The notes beneath the pieces are model-generated. The model did no database searches. It saw only the letters and a list, made by a program, of their open reading frames with translations, and was not told where the DNA came from. Shown here piece by piece: positions 46,579 to 56,014 of a stretch of 62,273 nt of DNA (within the stretch, counting starts at the first letter, position 1; each line of letters begins with the position of its first letter). This DNA comes from Algoriphagus sp. (GTDB lineage: Bacteria > Bacteroidota > Bacteroidia > Cytophagales > Cyclobacteriaceae): NCBI GenBank assembly GCA_018336015.1, contig JAGXQZ010000064.1, forward strand, positions 1 through 62,273, given 5' to 3'. The translations under genes and the position numbers were made by a program.

Positions 46579-47976
46579 TTGCTGCTCACTGCGATCATCA
46601 TTTATCTAGCATTGACTGTAGCTGTAGGAGCTTGGTCTTCCAAATTGGTCAAAAACTCCAACGACTTTGTATTGGCAGGGCGATCCCTGCCTCTTTTTCT
46701 TTCTGCTTCTGCCCTTTTTGCCACTTGGTTTGGTTCGGAGACGATCTTCGGAGCTTCCTCTGTTTATTTGGAGGAAGGGCTATTGGGAGTGATCGAAGAT
46801 CCTTTTGGAGGAGCGCTATGTTTAGTTCTGTTTGGCATGTTTTACCTACGTCCCATGTACCGGATGAATGTGCTCACAATCGGTGACGTTTTCAAAAAAA
46901 TTTTCGGAAAGCGGATCGAGTTTTTCGCTTCGGTATTTATGATACCTGCCTACTTTGGCTATGTAGCGGCTCAATTGATAGCTTTGAGCTTGGTATTAGG
47001 AGCAGTGACTGACCTCAGTTTGACCCAGGGTGTTTTGATTTCTGCTGGAATTGTCGTGTTCTACACCTTTTTGGGAGGAATGTGGGCGATATCCATCACT
47101 GATTTTATTCAAACCACCATGATTGTGGTGGGATTACTTTGGGTGGCAATGATGGTAGCCAGTGAAGCCGGAGGAGTTGGAGAGATATTCGCACAGGCAC
47201 CTCCTGAGAGTTTTCAATTTTTTCCTGAAGCTACCCTTTCAGGCTGGACCAAATACCTCGGAGCTTGGATTATCTTGGGATTGGGAAGTATTCCCTCACA
47301 GGACATATACCAGCGCGTGATGTCTTCCAAATCAGAGAAAGTAGCGGTTCGTTCAACCTATTTGGCTGGAGCTTTTTACCTCAGTTTTGGATTACTTCCC
47401 CTATTTATTGCCTTGGGAGCCAAAGTCCTATATCCTGAACTATACCTCGAAAACAAACAAATGCTGTTGCCCTCCATGGTCCTGAAGCACGGAGGAATGC
47501 CCGTACAGATCGTATTTTTTGGTGCATTGATTTCCGCAATCATGAGTACGACAAGTTCGGGCTTGCTGGCTCCTGCTGCAATTATATCCGAAAACCTAAT
47601 CCGCCCTTATTTTGGTAAAAAACTAAAGGAAAGCCATTTTCTGTGGATTCTCCGATTCAACGTAGTGGCTGTTGCCTTGATTGCTATTTTAATGGCGTCC
47701 TGGAAATCCAACATCTACGAATTGGTAGCCGGTGCTTCCATCCTGATGCTGGTCTCCTTATTTGTCCCGCTGACTGCAGGACTTTATTGGAACAAAGCAT
47801 CCAAAATGGGTGCCTTGATGTCTATGGTATTCGGAATGATCGTATACCTCGCCTCAGAAAATTACCTTCAAACCGACGAATCACACCTCATTGGCCTCTT
47901 AGGCAGTGGGCTATCTATGATAATAGGAAGCTTGCTTTTCCCTGACCAAACCAACACCTCTTATGAACTACCCTAA
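46579..47976 (+). CDS. Sodium/solute symporter family transporter
   Basis: A 465-aa membrane protein with about 13 hydrophobic segments, of the solute:sodium symporter (SSS) family. The N-terminal GRSLPLFLSASALFATWFG and GLGSIPSQDIYQRVMSSKS are typical of the family core. The substrate (amino acid, proline, sugar or other) cannot be inferred. The start is a TTG at 46579, 11 bp after the ABC-F stop; there is no in-frame ATG nearby that keeps the first helix. Its end overlaps the start of the methyltransferase gene by 14 bp. Confidence 0.87.
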   Translation: MLLTAIIIYLALTVAVGAWSSKLVKNSNDFVLAGRSLPLFLSASALFATWFGSETIFGASSVYLEEGLLGVIEDPFGGALCLVLFGMFYLRPMYRMNVLTIGDVFKKIFGKRIEFFASVFMIPAYFGYVAAQLIALSLVLGAVTDLSLTQGVLISAGIVVFYTFLGGMWAISITDFIQTTMIVVGLLWVAMMVASEAGGVGEIFAQAPPESFQFFPEATLSGWTKYLGAWIILGLGSIPSQDIYQRVMSSKSEKVAVRSTYLAGAFYLSFGLLPLFIALGAKVLYPELYLENKQMLLPSMVLKHGGMPVQIVFFGALISAIMSTTSSGLLAPAAIISENLIRPYFGKKLKESHFLWILRFNVVAVALIAILMASWKSNIYELVAGASILMLVSLFVPLTAGLYWNKASKMGALMSMVFGMIVYLASENYLQTDESHLIGLLGSGLSMIIGSLLFPDQTNTSYELP

Positions 47977-49144
47977 GCTGATCTTACAAAAAGGAAAAGA
48001 AGTCTCTTTGCTGAGAAGACACCATTGGGTTTTCTCGGGAGCGATCGCCAAGACAGATCCCGGAGTGGAAAATGGGGACTTGGTTGCGGTGTATTCTTCA
48101 AAAAATGAGTTTCTCGGAATCGGCCATTTTTCTCAAGGATCGATTATGGTCAGGATCATTTCCTTCGAAGAAAGAACCATCGATCAACACTTTTGGAAAG
48201 AAAAAATAGCTTCAGCTTTTGCAGTAAGAAACGCATTAGGACTAACTGATAATCAAGACACTAATGTCTATCGCTTGATTCATGGGGAAGGTGACGGTCT
48301 ACCTGGATTGATCATCGATTATTACAACGGGACAGCCGTCATACAAGCCCATCATGTGGGAATGCACCGTCACACTCAGGAGGTTGCGGAAGCATTGAAA
48401 AGCGTCTATGGAAAGAGCCTAAAAGGAGTCTACGACAAAAGTGCTGAAACTCTTCCCAAAAATTTGGGTATCGAGTCCAACGAGTGGATTTGGGGGAAAG
48501 CGGAAACTGACTTGGTCAAGGAGTACGGCGCAACATACCGAATCGATTGGGAAAAGGGCCAAAAGACCGGCTTTTTCATCGATCAGAGAGAAAATAGAAA
48601 GTTGGTTTCCACCTATTCCAAAGGGAAAAAAGTACTGAACACGTTCTGCTATTCAGGCGGTTTTTCTGTTTTGGCGCTTCAAGAAGGTGCTTCAGAAGTC
48701 CATTCAGTGGACATTTCTGCCAAAGCCATTGAGCTGACTGAAGAAAATGTACGTCTGAATGCCGGATTCTCCGGAAAGCACGAGTCGATTGTAGCCGACG
48801 TAGTCAAATACATCCGGGAGATCGGAGACGATTTCGATTTGATCATTTTGGACCCGCCCGCTTTTGCCAAAAACATCAAGGCTCGACATAATGCGGTCCA
48901 AGCCTACAAGCGACTGAATGCCGAAGCGCTTCGCAAAATTAAGCCTGGCGGAATTCTTTTCACTTTCTCCTGTAGTCAGGTGGTAGACAAAAGTCTTTTC
49001 TCGCACACCATCACTGCGGCTGCTATGGAGAGTAAGCGAAAAGTAAGAATCCTGCACCAACTTTCTCAACCTGCAGACCACCCGATTAATATTTTCCATC
49101 CGGAAACTGAGTACCTAAAAGGTCTTGTCCTGTTTGTTGAATAA
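47963..49144 (+). CDS. RlmI-like class I rRNA methyltransferase
   Basis: A 393-aa SAM-dependent methyltransferase like RlmI (m5C1962 of 23S rRNA). N-terminal PUA-type domain (residues about 1-75, including HHWVFSGAI), a central linker, and a Rossmann methylase with NTFCYSGGFSVLAL (SAM site), LDPPAFAK and the catalytic cysteine motif FSCSQVV. It starts inside the 3' end of the symporter gene, so the two are translated together. The identity as RlmI is probable from the DPPxF and SCS motifs, but an RlmK/L-related role is possible. Confidence 0.88.
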   Translation: MNYPKLILQKGKEVSLLRRHHWVFSGAIAKTDPGVENGDLVAVYSSKNEFLGIGHFSQGSIMVRIISFEERTIDQHFWKEKIASAFAVRNALGLTDNQDTNVYRLIHGEGDGLPGLIIDYYNGTAVIQAHHVGMHRHTQEVAEALKSVYGKSLKGVYDKSAETLPKNLGIESNEWIWGKAETDLVKEYGATYRIDWEKGQKTGFFIDQRENRKLVSTYSKGKKVLNTFCYSGGFSVLALQEGASEVHSVDISAKAIELTEENVRLNAGFSGKHESIVADVVKYIREIGDDFDLIILDPPAFAKNIKARHNAVQAYKRLNAEALRKIKPGGILFTFSCSQVVDKSLFSHTITAAAMESKRKVRILHQLSQPADHPINIFHPETEYLKGLVLFVE

Positions 49145-49212
49145 GTTTCAAACAATTTGATCACTTCTCTTATTTCTTTTGTACTAATTTCACTTCAATA
49201 AATACGCAACAT

Positions 49213-49647
49213 ATGTATACAGGACTTCAGCACGCACATTCAGGATTAGCCTATTTGGCCCTCCTTGGTTTGGTCATTGTAATCTTTTGGGCCTTGGTCG
49301 GCTCACTTTCCGGAAGAGAATTTCAGGAACGTGACCGCAAGATCGCTATGATCACTTTCATCATTTGCCATATCCAACTCCTTTTGGGTCTGATCCTTTA
49401 TTTTGTGAGTCCGCTTGGATTGGCTCTATTGACAGGTGGCGGTGCGATGTCAGACGCAGCCGCAAGACTTACGGCTTTGGAACACCCATTAATCAATATC
49501 GTGGCCATTGCCATCATCTCCATTGGGTATATCCGCGCTAAAAAAATAGAAGCTTCCCGTGCTAAATTCAGAAGCATCTACATGCTATATGCAGTAGGTT
49601 TTGTACTAATCATCAGCCGAATCCCTTGGTCTGCATGGTTGGGATAA
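49213..49647 (+). CDS. Small four-helix membrane protein, cytochrome b-like
   Basis: A 144-aa integral membrane protein with four transmembrane helices. Conserved histidines in LQHAHSG near the N-terminus, ICHIQ in helix 2 and ALEHPL in helix 3 are the likely heme ligands that lead Bacteroidota homologues to be called cytochrome B. It may be linked to respiratory electron transfer, but no partner subunit is nearby. Heme binding is inferred from the histidine positions only. Confidence 0.75.
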   Translation: MYTGLQHAHSGLAYLALLGLVIVIFWALVGSLSGREFQERDRKIAMITFIICHIQLLLGLILYFVSPLGLALLTGGGAMSDAAARLTALEHPLINIVAIAIISIGYIRAKKIEASRAKFRSIYMLYAVGFVLIISRIPWSAWLG

Positions 49648-49669
49648 CCCACTCATGACTACTCATCAC

Positions 49670-49696
49670 AATCCGGCCCGAAAGCCGGATTTTTTT
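49670..49696 (+). terminator. Rho-independent terminator
   Basis: AATCCGGC (49670-49677) and GCCGGATT (49684-49691) around a 6-base loop, followed by a T-run. It ends the transcript of the ABC-F to cytochrome-b-like gene group. Confidence 0.9.
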
Positions 49697-49824
49697 ATTT
49701 AAATCGATCTTGACTTATCCCAAGAAGCCATTGAGCTATGCTAAAAATGCGATTAAAAAAACTTTCTGCAACTTTGTTTCAAAACCTTTGGTTTAATTCC
49801 TGTTCTCCTCCTACTTTTGCAACA

Positions 49825-52119
49825 ATGATTCAAAAAGGGATATTCACACTAAGTCTATTCGTATTCGCCTTAACGCATGTTTCGGCTCAGAAATGCGATT
49901 TGGTACTAAGAGGAAAGATCCTTCATCAGGAAAATGATCAACCCATTGAGGCAGCCTATGTTTGGATTTTGGAGACCAGAACCGGAGGCACCACAGATCA
50001 AAACGGAAACTTTGTAGTTCGAGAACTTTGTCCGGGAACTTACACAGTTACCGTCCAATATTTGGGTCATAAAGAAATTAGACAAACCATCAACCTAAGC
50101 GGAAGTACCACCAACCAGACATTCAAAATGCAGGAAGAATCGGTAGCTCTTTCAGGCGTGGAAGTCCATGGTCATCGGGAGGCAGTACAGACGACCACTG
50201 CTGTGAGTTCGCTTTATGGGGAGGCACTGCTTCAATCTCGAGGTGAAAACCTAGGAGAAAGTCTGAAAAGGGTAGCTGGTGTGACGACATTTTCTACAGG
50301 AAATACCATCTCAAAACCTGTGATTCATGGATTGCATAGCAATAGAATCATGATTCTAAATAATGGGATCCGTCTGGAAGGTCAACAATGGGGAGCCGAA
50401 CACGCTCCTGAGATCGATCCTTTTCTAGCTGATGAAATTACCGTAATCAAAGGTGCCGAAACAGTAAGATTCGGTCCTGAAGCCATGGGAGGTGTAATTC
50501 TGGTCAATCCTCCCACGCTACCGACCAGTAAAAACCATCTAACTGAAATCAATCTGCTTGGTGCATCAAACAGCAGAATGGGAAACCTGGCTGCTTCGCA
50601 TACAGGAGGTTCTGAAAAAATCCAAGGACTAGGCTATAGAGTACAAGGTTCAGTAAAAAAAGCAGGGAATGTGAGAACTCCCGGCTATTTCCAAGCCAAT
50701 ACCGGCATGGCAGAGTACAACTTCTCCGGTTCGGTAGGCTACAGCTCCAAAAAACTTGGAATAGAAGGCTATTACAGCTTTTTCAATACTGAAATTGGGA
50801 TTTTGAGGGATTCCCATACCGGCAATTTATCCGATCTGATTGAGATCATCGAAAATGGTGAACCCTTTCTTAAACCCAACTTTACTTATCAAATTAACAA
50901 TCCAAAGCAGGTGGTATCTCACCATTTGGCCAAAGTAAAAACACATTACCATCTTAATCCTGAACTCAAACTCAACTTCCAATATGGGTTTCAACTGAAC
51001 CAACGACAGGAATTTGATCGAAGAAGAGGTGATTTGAATGCGCGTCCTAGTCTGGATTTAGAACTTTTTACCAATACCATAGATCTATTTCTTGATCACA
51101 GCAGAAACTCAAATTGGAGTGGATCTTTTGGAATCAATCTAATCCAACAAGCCAACAGTAATGTACCCGGTACAGGAGTGACACCCTTGATTCCAAATTA
51201 TGACATGATCAATGGCGGGATCTATTTGATGGAAAAATACCTAAAAGGGCCTTTGGAACTAGAAGGCGGCATAAGATATGATTACAGAACTGTAAGTGCG
51301 GCAAGGTTTGTAGGAAATGACCTGCAAGAAGCTGATTTGGAATACCAAAACTTCTCCGCTTTTATGGGTGGATTATATCAGTTGAGTCCCCATTTCGCAT
51401 TTACAACCAATTTGGGAACAGCCTGGAGACCACCCAATGTAAATGAACTATTCAGTCAGGGGCTTCACCATGGAGCTGCTGCTGTGGAAATTGGTGATGC
51501 AAATCTAAATTCCGAAAAGTCAGTCAAATGGGTAAATGGTCTTGAATATGAAGGTAAGCGAGGTACCGCAGAGCTTACGGCCTACGTCAACCAAATCAAT
51601 GAATACATTTATCTAAATCCTACCGGTGGCACCTTTGTCAGTCTGAGAGGCACCTTCAATGTCTATGAATATCTGCAGGCCAATGCATTGTTTTACGGCG
51701 TGGATCTTTCAGGAACTTACCAGTTCTCTGATCGTCTCAATGGATACCTGAAAGGTTCCGTTATCAGAGCAAAGAATACCGAGACTCAAACCTATTTTCC
51801 ATTTATCCCTTCTGACAGGATGGACTGGGGATTGGCCTATTCTTTTGGAAAGGAATCCAACCGAATTACCCTCAGTAACCTCGTGGTAGCAAGACAAACC
51901 CGAGAGCCCGAATTTGATCTTTCGCCTGCTCCTCCGGCGTACACATTAATCAATCTGGGCTATAACAGAAAAATAAAACTATCTGATAATCAGTTAAATG
52001 TAGGTTTACAGATTAATAACCTACTCAATACGGAATATCGAGAATACATGAATCGGTTCAGGTACTTTACGGCCGATATGGGACGCAACATTTTACTTAA
52101 ACTCAATTACCAATTCTAA
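49825..52119 (+). CDS. SusC/FecA-like TonB-dependent receptor
   Basis: A 764-aa outer-membrane receptor from the ATG at 49825, with a signal peptide (to VSAQ). It begins with a carboxypeptidase-regulatory-like domain (residues about 25-105; LRGKILHQENDQPIEAAYV), followed by the plug (VHGHREAVQTTT, GVTTFSTGNTI, IHGLHSNRIMILNNGIR, EIDPFLADEITVIKGAETV) and a 22-strand barrel ending in LKLNYQF with a terminal aromatic residue. The frame is open further upstream, to 49738, but has no signal peptide there. A downstream lipoprotein gene (12 bp away) suggests a two-component uptake system, similar in outline to SusC/SusD-like or metal-receptor pairs. The ligand (siderophore, zinc or other) is unknown. 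Confidence 0.92.
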   Translation: MIQKGIFTLSLFVFALTHVSAQKCDLVLRGKILHQENDQPIEAAYVWILETRTGGTTDQNGNFVVRELCPGTYTVTVQYLGHKEIRQTINLSGSTTNQTFKMQEESVALSGVEVHGHREAVQTTTAVSSLYGEALLQSRGENLGESLKRVAGVTTFSTGNTISKPVIHGLHSNRIMILNNGIRLEGQQWGAEHAPEIDPFLADEITVIKGAETVRFGPEAMGGVILVNPPTLPTSKNHLTEINLLGASNSRMGNLAASHTGGSEKIQGLGYRVQGSVKKAGNVRTPGYFQANTGMAEYNFSGSVGYSSKKLGIEGYYSFFNTEIGILRDSHTGNLSDLIEIIENGEPFLKPNFTYQINNPKQVVSHHLAKVKTHYHLNPELKLNFQYGFQLNQRQEFDRRRGDLNARPSLDLELFTNTIDLFLDHSRNSNWSGSFGINLIQQANSNVPGTGVTPLIPNYDMINGGIYLMEKYLKGPLELEGGIRYDYRTVSAARFVGNDLQEADLEYQNFSAFMGGLYQLSPHFAFTTNLGTAWRPPNVNELFSQGLHHGAAAVEIGDANLNSEKSVKWVNGLEYEGKRGTAELTAYVNQINEYIYLNPTGGTFVSLRGTFNVYEYLQANALFYGVDLSGTYQFSDRLNGYLKGSVIRAKNTETQTYFPFIPSDRMDWGLAYSFGKESNRITLSNLVVARQTREPEFDLSPAPPAYTLINLGYNRKIKLSDNQLNVGLQINNLLNTEYREYMNRFRYFTADMGRNILLKLNYQF

Positions 52120-52131
52120 CTATCAATTATT

Positions 52132-52728
52132 ATGAAAAACCTACAAAAACTACCCCTCTACCTGTTTGCTGCCCTTACCATGGGATTTGCATCTTGCGAA
52201 AGCGAAGATCCGGAGAAAGAAAACGAAGGTGAAGTAATCACAGATGTAACCTTGAAATTTCAGGAAGTAGATGCTTCAAATAATCCTATAGGTTCAGCTG
52301 TATCTTTCAAGGCAAGCGATCCCCAAGGTATAGAAGTAGGCAAAACACCTACCATTCAAACGATCAACCTTACCAAAGGCAAAAAGTATCTCATGACAAT
52401 TGAAGTGCGAAATGCCATTGAAAATGAAGATATCACCAAGGAAATTCTTGAAGAAGCAGCAGAGCATCAGTTTTACTTCTTGGGATCAGCGTTCACCAGC
52501 AACATTTTGACGATCGCCTATGCCGACGCAGGAGGAATCGCTTTAGGTCTAAGAAATTTGGTCACAGTATCTTCTTCTCCTGGAACCAACAATACCTCAA
52601 TGAGAGTGGTATTAAGACATGATTTAAACAAAAGCTTCGCAGGAGCAAACAATCCAAACTTTGAAAACTTTGTTCAAGCTGGTGGAGAAACAGATTTAGA
52701 CATCACCTTCCCAATTGTTTTGAATTAA
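52132..52728 (+). CDS. Predicted lipoprotein paired with the TonB receptor
   Basis: A 198-aa protein with a signal peptide and lipobox (GFASC, Cys about 22), followed by an acidic stretch (ESEDPEKENEGE) that is the usual surface-export signal of Bacteroidota lipoproteins. The mature part is beta-rich and without a recognised domain. It starts 12 bp after the receptor stop and is followed by two terminators, so it is the second gene of a two-gene operon and probably helps ligand capture. It is too short for a SusD. Confidence 0.78.
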   Translation: MKNLQKLPLYLFAALTMGFASCESEDPEKENEGEVITDVTLKFQEVDASNNPIGSAVSFKASDPQGIEVGKTPTIQTINLTKGKKYLMTIEVRNAIENEDITKEILEEAAEHQFYFLGSAFTSNILTIAYADAGGIALGLRNLVTVSSSPGTNNTSMRVVLRHDLNKSFAGANNPNFENFVQAGGETDLDITFPIVLN

Positions 52729-52741
52729 TTCCAAAAATAGA

Positions 52742-52776
52742 AAAGGGCGGATTTGATCGAAATCCGCCCTTTTTTC
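52742..52776 (+). terminator. Rho-independent terminator
   Basis: AAAGGGCGGATTT (52742-52754) pairs perfectly with AAATCCGCCCTTT (52760-52772) around a 5-base GATCG loop, followed by more T. It is a strong terminator for the receptor/lipoprotein operon. Confidence 0.93.
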
Positions 52777-52814
52777 ATGTACTTATACGATTAACCACTA
52801 CCACTAAAAATCAA

Positions 52815-52843
52815 AAAAGGCCGGAATATAACTCCGACCTTTT
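52815..52843 (+). terminator. Second terminator-like hairpin
   Basis: AAAAGGCCGGA (52815-52825) and TCCGACCTTTT (52833-52843) pair with one mismatch. It is about 40 bp after the first terminator. The 228 bp from 52844 to 53071 show no gene or other motif. Confidence 0.6.
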
Positions 52844-53071
52844 CCTGCTCTCAAACCTATTAAACCTATTGTAGATATTCAATTCATGAATACACTCGAA
52901 AAGTAGAGAATGTTTTTTTTCTGTCCAAACAATCGATTGCGAAAAATTTTCAAAATTTTATTCGGCAGGACCCAAACCCATTTAATTATCAGAAAATCAA
53001 GACTTTTAATTCAAATATTTTTTATCATAACCTTCAAATAATCCTTTTTTACCTTTATTGCCAAATTTCCT

Positions 53072-54796
53072 ATGCCGACTAGAGCTCATCCCCTCGCCTC
53101 CAAAATATTTGAAGGATTTCTTACCTACATCGAGACCTTCAATACCTATACGCGTCTGGCGCCGCTTTACTTTGCTCAACGAAACTGGCAAGCCACTCAA
53201 CTCAATCATCGGCAGCGACTTAGGCTGTATAAAGATCTCTTGTTTCAGCTTTCCTCGGTTTTCCAAGAAATCCTTGGCGAAGACAACACCAATAGACAAA
53301 TCTGGCAACTCATAAAAAGTGAATACCAGAAAATGATCAGCAAACGTCCTGATGTGGAGCTTGCAGAGACTTTTTTCAATTCCGTATTCAGAAAAACCTT
53401 CCCAAACAATGCCCTCGATGAAGAACTCATGTATGTCATGGAAGGGTACAATACCTGCGAAATCCGAGAAAATTCAGACCTTCTCCTCACTTATCCCGCT
53501 TCCATGGGATTGGAGCAAATCATTCGTCAGATTCTTGAGGATTTTGATTTTGGAGTTCCGTTCATGAATAAGGAGCAGGATGTTGAATTTTTGATCAGAG
53601 GAGTCAAAGATGTGATTCTGACTAGATATCAAGTAGAAGTCGGTACCAAAACCCAATTACTCAAGCCTGTTTTCTATCGAAATAAAGCAGCCTACCTAAT
53701 CGGGAGAACTTATGTGGGCAAAAAATGGATGCCCTTTATCATCCCGGTTTTGAATGGTCCGAAAGGGATTTATGTGGACACGCTGATTTTTGATCCCAAC
53801 ATCATGAGTCATCTTTTTAGCTTCACCAGATCCTACTTTATGGTGGAGGCAGAGGTACCTTCTCAGATCGTCGGGTTCTTAAGTTCCGTGATTCCCCACA
53901 AAAAAATCCATGAACTCTACAATGCCATCGGATTCAACAAACATGGGAAAACGATCTTTTACCGTGATTTTTTGCACCATTTGGAGCGAAGCACCGATCA
54001 GTTTGTAGTCGCCCCCGGGATCAAAGGAATGGTGATGACAGTGTTTACTTTGCCTTCTCTCAACATTGTCTTTAAACTGATCAAGGACCATTTTGAACCG
54101 CCAAAAAATATGACCCGACAGGAGGTGAGAGAAAAATACAAGCTTGTCTCCTTGCACGATCGGGTGGGCCGGATGGCTGATACACATGAATTTGAACACT
54201 TCCGAATTCCCATGGATAGAGTCAGTCCAGAGTTGATCAAAGAGTTGAGAAATACAGCCAATTCCCTTTTACGAATTGAAAACAATACCCTGATCATCAA
54301 GCATCTTTATACCGAGCGGAAGATGGTTCCCTTGAATATATTCCTAGAAAGCTGCTCTGTCAAAGAAGGCCAAAAAGCAGTAGAGGACTATGGTCGGGCC
54401 ATTTTACAATTAGCCCAAGCCAACATTTTCCCTGGCGACATGATGACCAAAAACTTTGGACTGACTCGTCAGAAACGGGTCATTTTCTACGACTACGATG
54501 AGATTGAGTTTTTGGAGGATATGAATTTCAGAGAAAAGCCAAGGCCGGAGACTTACGAACAGATTTATGCTTCCGAGCCTTGGTACGAGATCAAAAAGAA
54601 TGATGTATTTCCGGAGGATTTCAAACGGTGGATGATCGGAAGAGCGGATTTAAAACCCCATTTTCTAGCTTATCATAGAGATTTATTTGATCCGGCATTT
54701 TGGCAGGGGTTACAGCAAAGAATACAAAACGGAGAATTAATTCATGCCATCCCTTATCCTGAGGAGATTAGATTCCGTCCCGGAGAGCCTGATTAA
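53072..54796 (+). CDS. aceK: Isocitrate dehydrogenase kinase/phosphatase
   Basis: A 574-aa homologue of E. coli AceK (578 aa), the bifunctional enzyme that phosphorylates isocitrate dehydrogenase to divert carbon into the glyoxylate shunt and dephosphorylates it again. The ATP-binding segment APGIKGMVMTVFTLPS, the catalytic loop FPGDMMTKNFG (Asp456) and the metal-binding FYDYDEI are all present, and the C-terminal ASEPWYEIKK-NDVFPEDF matches the E. coli protein closely. No aceA, aceB or icd gene is in the window. AceK is best known from Proteobacteria and is patchy in Bacteroidota, so lateral gain is possible. The start is the ATG at 53072. Confidence 0.95.
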   Translation: MPTRAHPLASKIFEGFLTYIETFNTYTRLAPLYFAQRNWQATQLNHRQRLRLYKDLLFQLSSVFQEILGEDNTNRQIWQLIKSEYQKMISKRPDVELAETFFNSVFRKTFPNNALDEELMYVMEGYNTCEIRENSDLLLTYPASMGLEQIIRQILEDFDFGVPFMNKEQDVEFLIRGVKDVILTRYQVEVGTKTQLLKPVFYRNKAAYLIGRTYVGKKWMPFIIPVLNGPKGIYVDTLIFDPNIMSHLFSFTRSYFMVEAEVPSQIVGFLSSVIPHKKIHELYNAIGFNKHGKTIFYRDFLHHLERSTDQFVVAPGIKGMVMTVFTLPSLNIVFKLIKDHFEPPKNMTRQEVREKYKLVSLHDRVGRMADTHEFEHFRIPMDRVSPELIKELRNTANSLLRIENNTLIIKHLYTERKMVPLNIFLESCSVKEGQKAVEDYGRAILQLAQANIFPGDMMTKNFGLTRQKRVIFYDYDEIEFLEDMNFREKPRPETYEQIYASEPWYEIKKNDVFPEDFKRWMIGRADLKPHFLAYHRDLFDPAFWQGLQQRIQNGELIHAIPYPEEIRFRPGEPD

Positions 54797-54830
54797 GCGA
54801 GTTTAATTTCTTTCTTCCTTTGTTAAAACT

Positions 54831-54838
54831 TATTTTTG
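54831..54838 (+). promoter_or_regulatory. Possible -7 promoter box before the esterase gene
   Basis: TATTTTTG matches TAnnTTTG and lies 34 bp before the ATG at 54872, giving a short untranslated leader. No proper -33 box is seen at the normal distance. A start at 54836 (TTG) would overlap this box and is therefore less likely. Confidence 0.4.
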
Positions 54839-54871
54839 GCGACTCGGGTTAATCCTACCACCTACTCCAAC

Positions 54872-55996
54872 ATGGTTATAGAAACTTCAGTAGCACCTTC
54901 TACCCGAACCCAAACCAAAAAAATCATCCTTCATACCGAAGAGGACGATAGCAGACCGGTTTACCTTTCGGGCAATTTCAACAATTGGGCAACTCAGGAT
55001 TTTCGATTTAAAATGCAGAAAATCAAAGAGGGAGTCTATGAATTTGCTTTTCCGAATACTCCTGAATTTGAAGGCGAACTTATCTATAAATTTACCAAAG
55101 GGGACTGGTCAGAAGTGGAAATTGACCATCACGGAAACCGGACTCCCAACAGGCATTGGAAGGATGACAGGTCAATCAAAGTGGAAAAAGTAGCCAAATG
55201 GCGAAAAAACTGGCTGCCCTATCGTCCATCTCAATTGCCCCAAATCCATTTGATTTCGGAGGAATTTGAAATCCCTCAACTTAACAAAACCCGGAAGATC
55301 TGGGCCCTGCTCCCACACGATTACGACACGAGCATAGATCATTATCCCGTCCTATACCTACAGGATGCACAAAATCTTTTTAATGAAAATGCCGAGTTTG
55401 GCAATTGGCAAATCGACAAAAAACTCGCAGTGATGTCAGATTACGGCATTGGAAAAGTGATCATCATTGCCGTGGAGCATGGGGAGAAAGAGCGCCTTCT
55501 GGAATACAATGTGGGTAAAACCGTGCTCGGAAAAGGCCAAGGCAAAGAATACATCCGCTTTATCACAGATACCCTCAAGCCTTTTGTAGACAGAACCTAC
55601 CGCACCAAACCCGAGAGGGAGTTTACAGGAATCGGTGGCAGCTCGATGGGCGGACTGGTGAGTATTTTTTCCGGCTTGATGTATCCGGAGGTATTTGGCA
55701 AGCTGATGATCTTTTCGCCTTCACTTTGGGTGATTCCTAAGATTAAACTTGGATTCTTGGACATCTTCGAACCCATGGATACGCGCATTTACCTCTATGC
55801 AGGTGGTGAAGAAAGCGAGACTATGGTCGAGCATGTGACCAAATTCAGAAAGCGCCTTCTCAAGCGTGAAAGCCTTCAGGGAAAAATGAAAGTCAGACTT
55901 TCCATCAACGAACACGGCAAGCACAACGAATCTTATTGGAGCGACGAGTTCCCGAAAGCCATCGAATGGCTTTTCTTTAGTGATAAACCGGAGTAA
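54872..55996 (+). CDS. CBM48/E-set esterase of the esterase D/enterochelin-esterase type
   Basis: A 374-aa cytoplasmic protein: an N-terminal E-set/CBM48-like domain (residues about 15-100, VYLSGNFNNWATQDF, a glycogen-binding-like sandwich), followed by an alpha/beta hydrolase of the putative-esterase family with VLYLQDAQNLF and the nucleophile motif GGSSMGG. The catalytic His is likely in EHGKHNESYW. This architecture is usual for trehalose/ferric-enterochelin esterase-like enzymes; the substrate is unknown. It precedes the leucyl aminopeptidase by 18 bp in the same transcript. Confidence 0.87.
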   Translation: MVIETSVAPSTRTQTKKIILHTEEDDSRPVYLSGNFNNWATQDFRFKMQKIKEGVYEFAFPNTPEFEGELIYKFTKGDWSEVEIDHHGNRTPNRHWKDDRSIKVEKVAKWRKNWLPYRPSQLPQIHLISEEFEIPQLNKTRKIWALLPHDYDTSIDHYPVLYLQDAQNLFNENAEFGNWQIDKKLAVMSDYGIGKVIIIAVEHGEKERLLEYNVGKTVLGKGQGKEYIRFITDTLKPFVDRTYRTKPEREFTGIGGSSMGGLVSIFSGLMYPEVFGKLMIFSPSLWVIPKIKLGFLDIFEPMDTRIYLYAGGEESETMVEHVTKFRKRLLKRESLQGKMKVRLSINEHGKHNESYWSDEFPKAIEWLFFSDKPE

Positions 55997-56014
55997 TCTC
56001 CCAACTACCCTACC

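Noticed and set aside
49812..49819. TACTTTTG as the promoter -7 box of the TonB receptor
   Set aside because: It matches the consensus but is only 5 bp from the chosen ATG at 49825, so transcription would start at or after the start codon.
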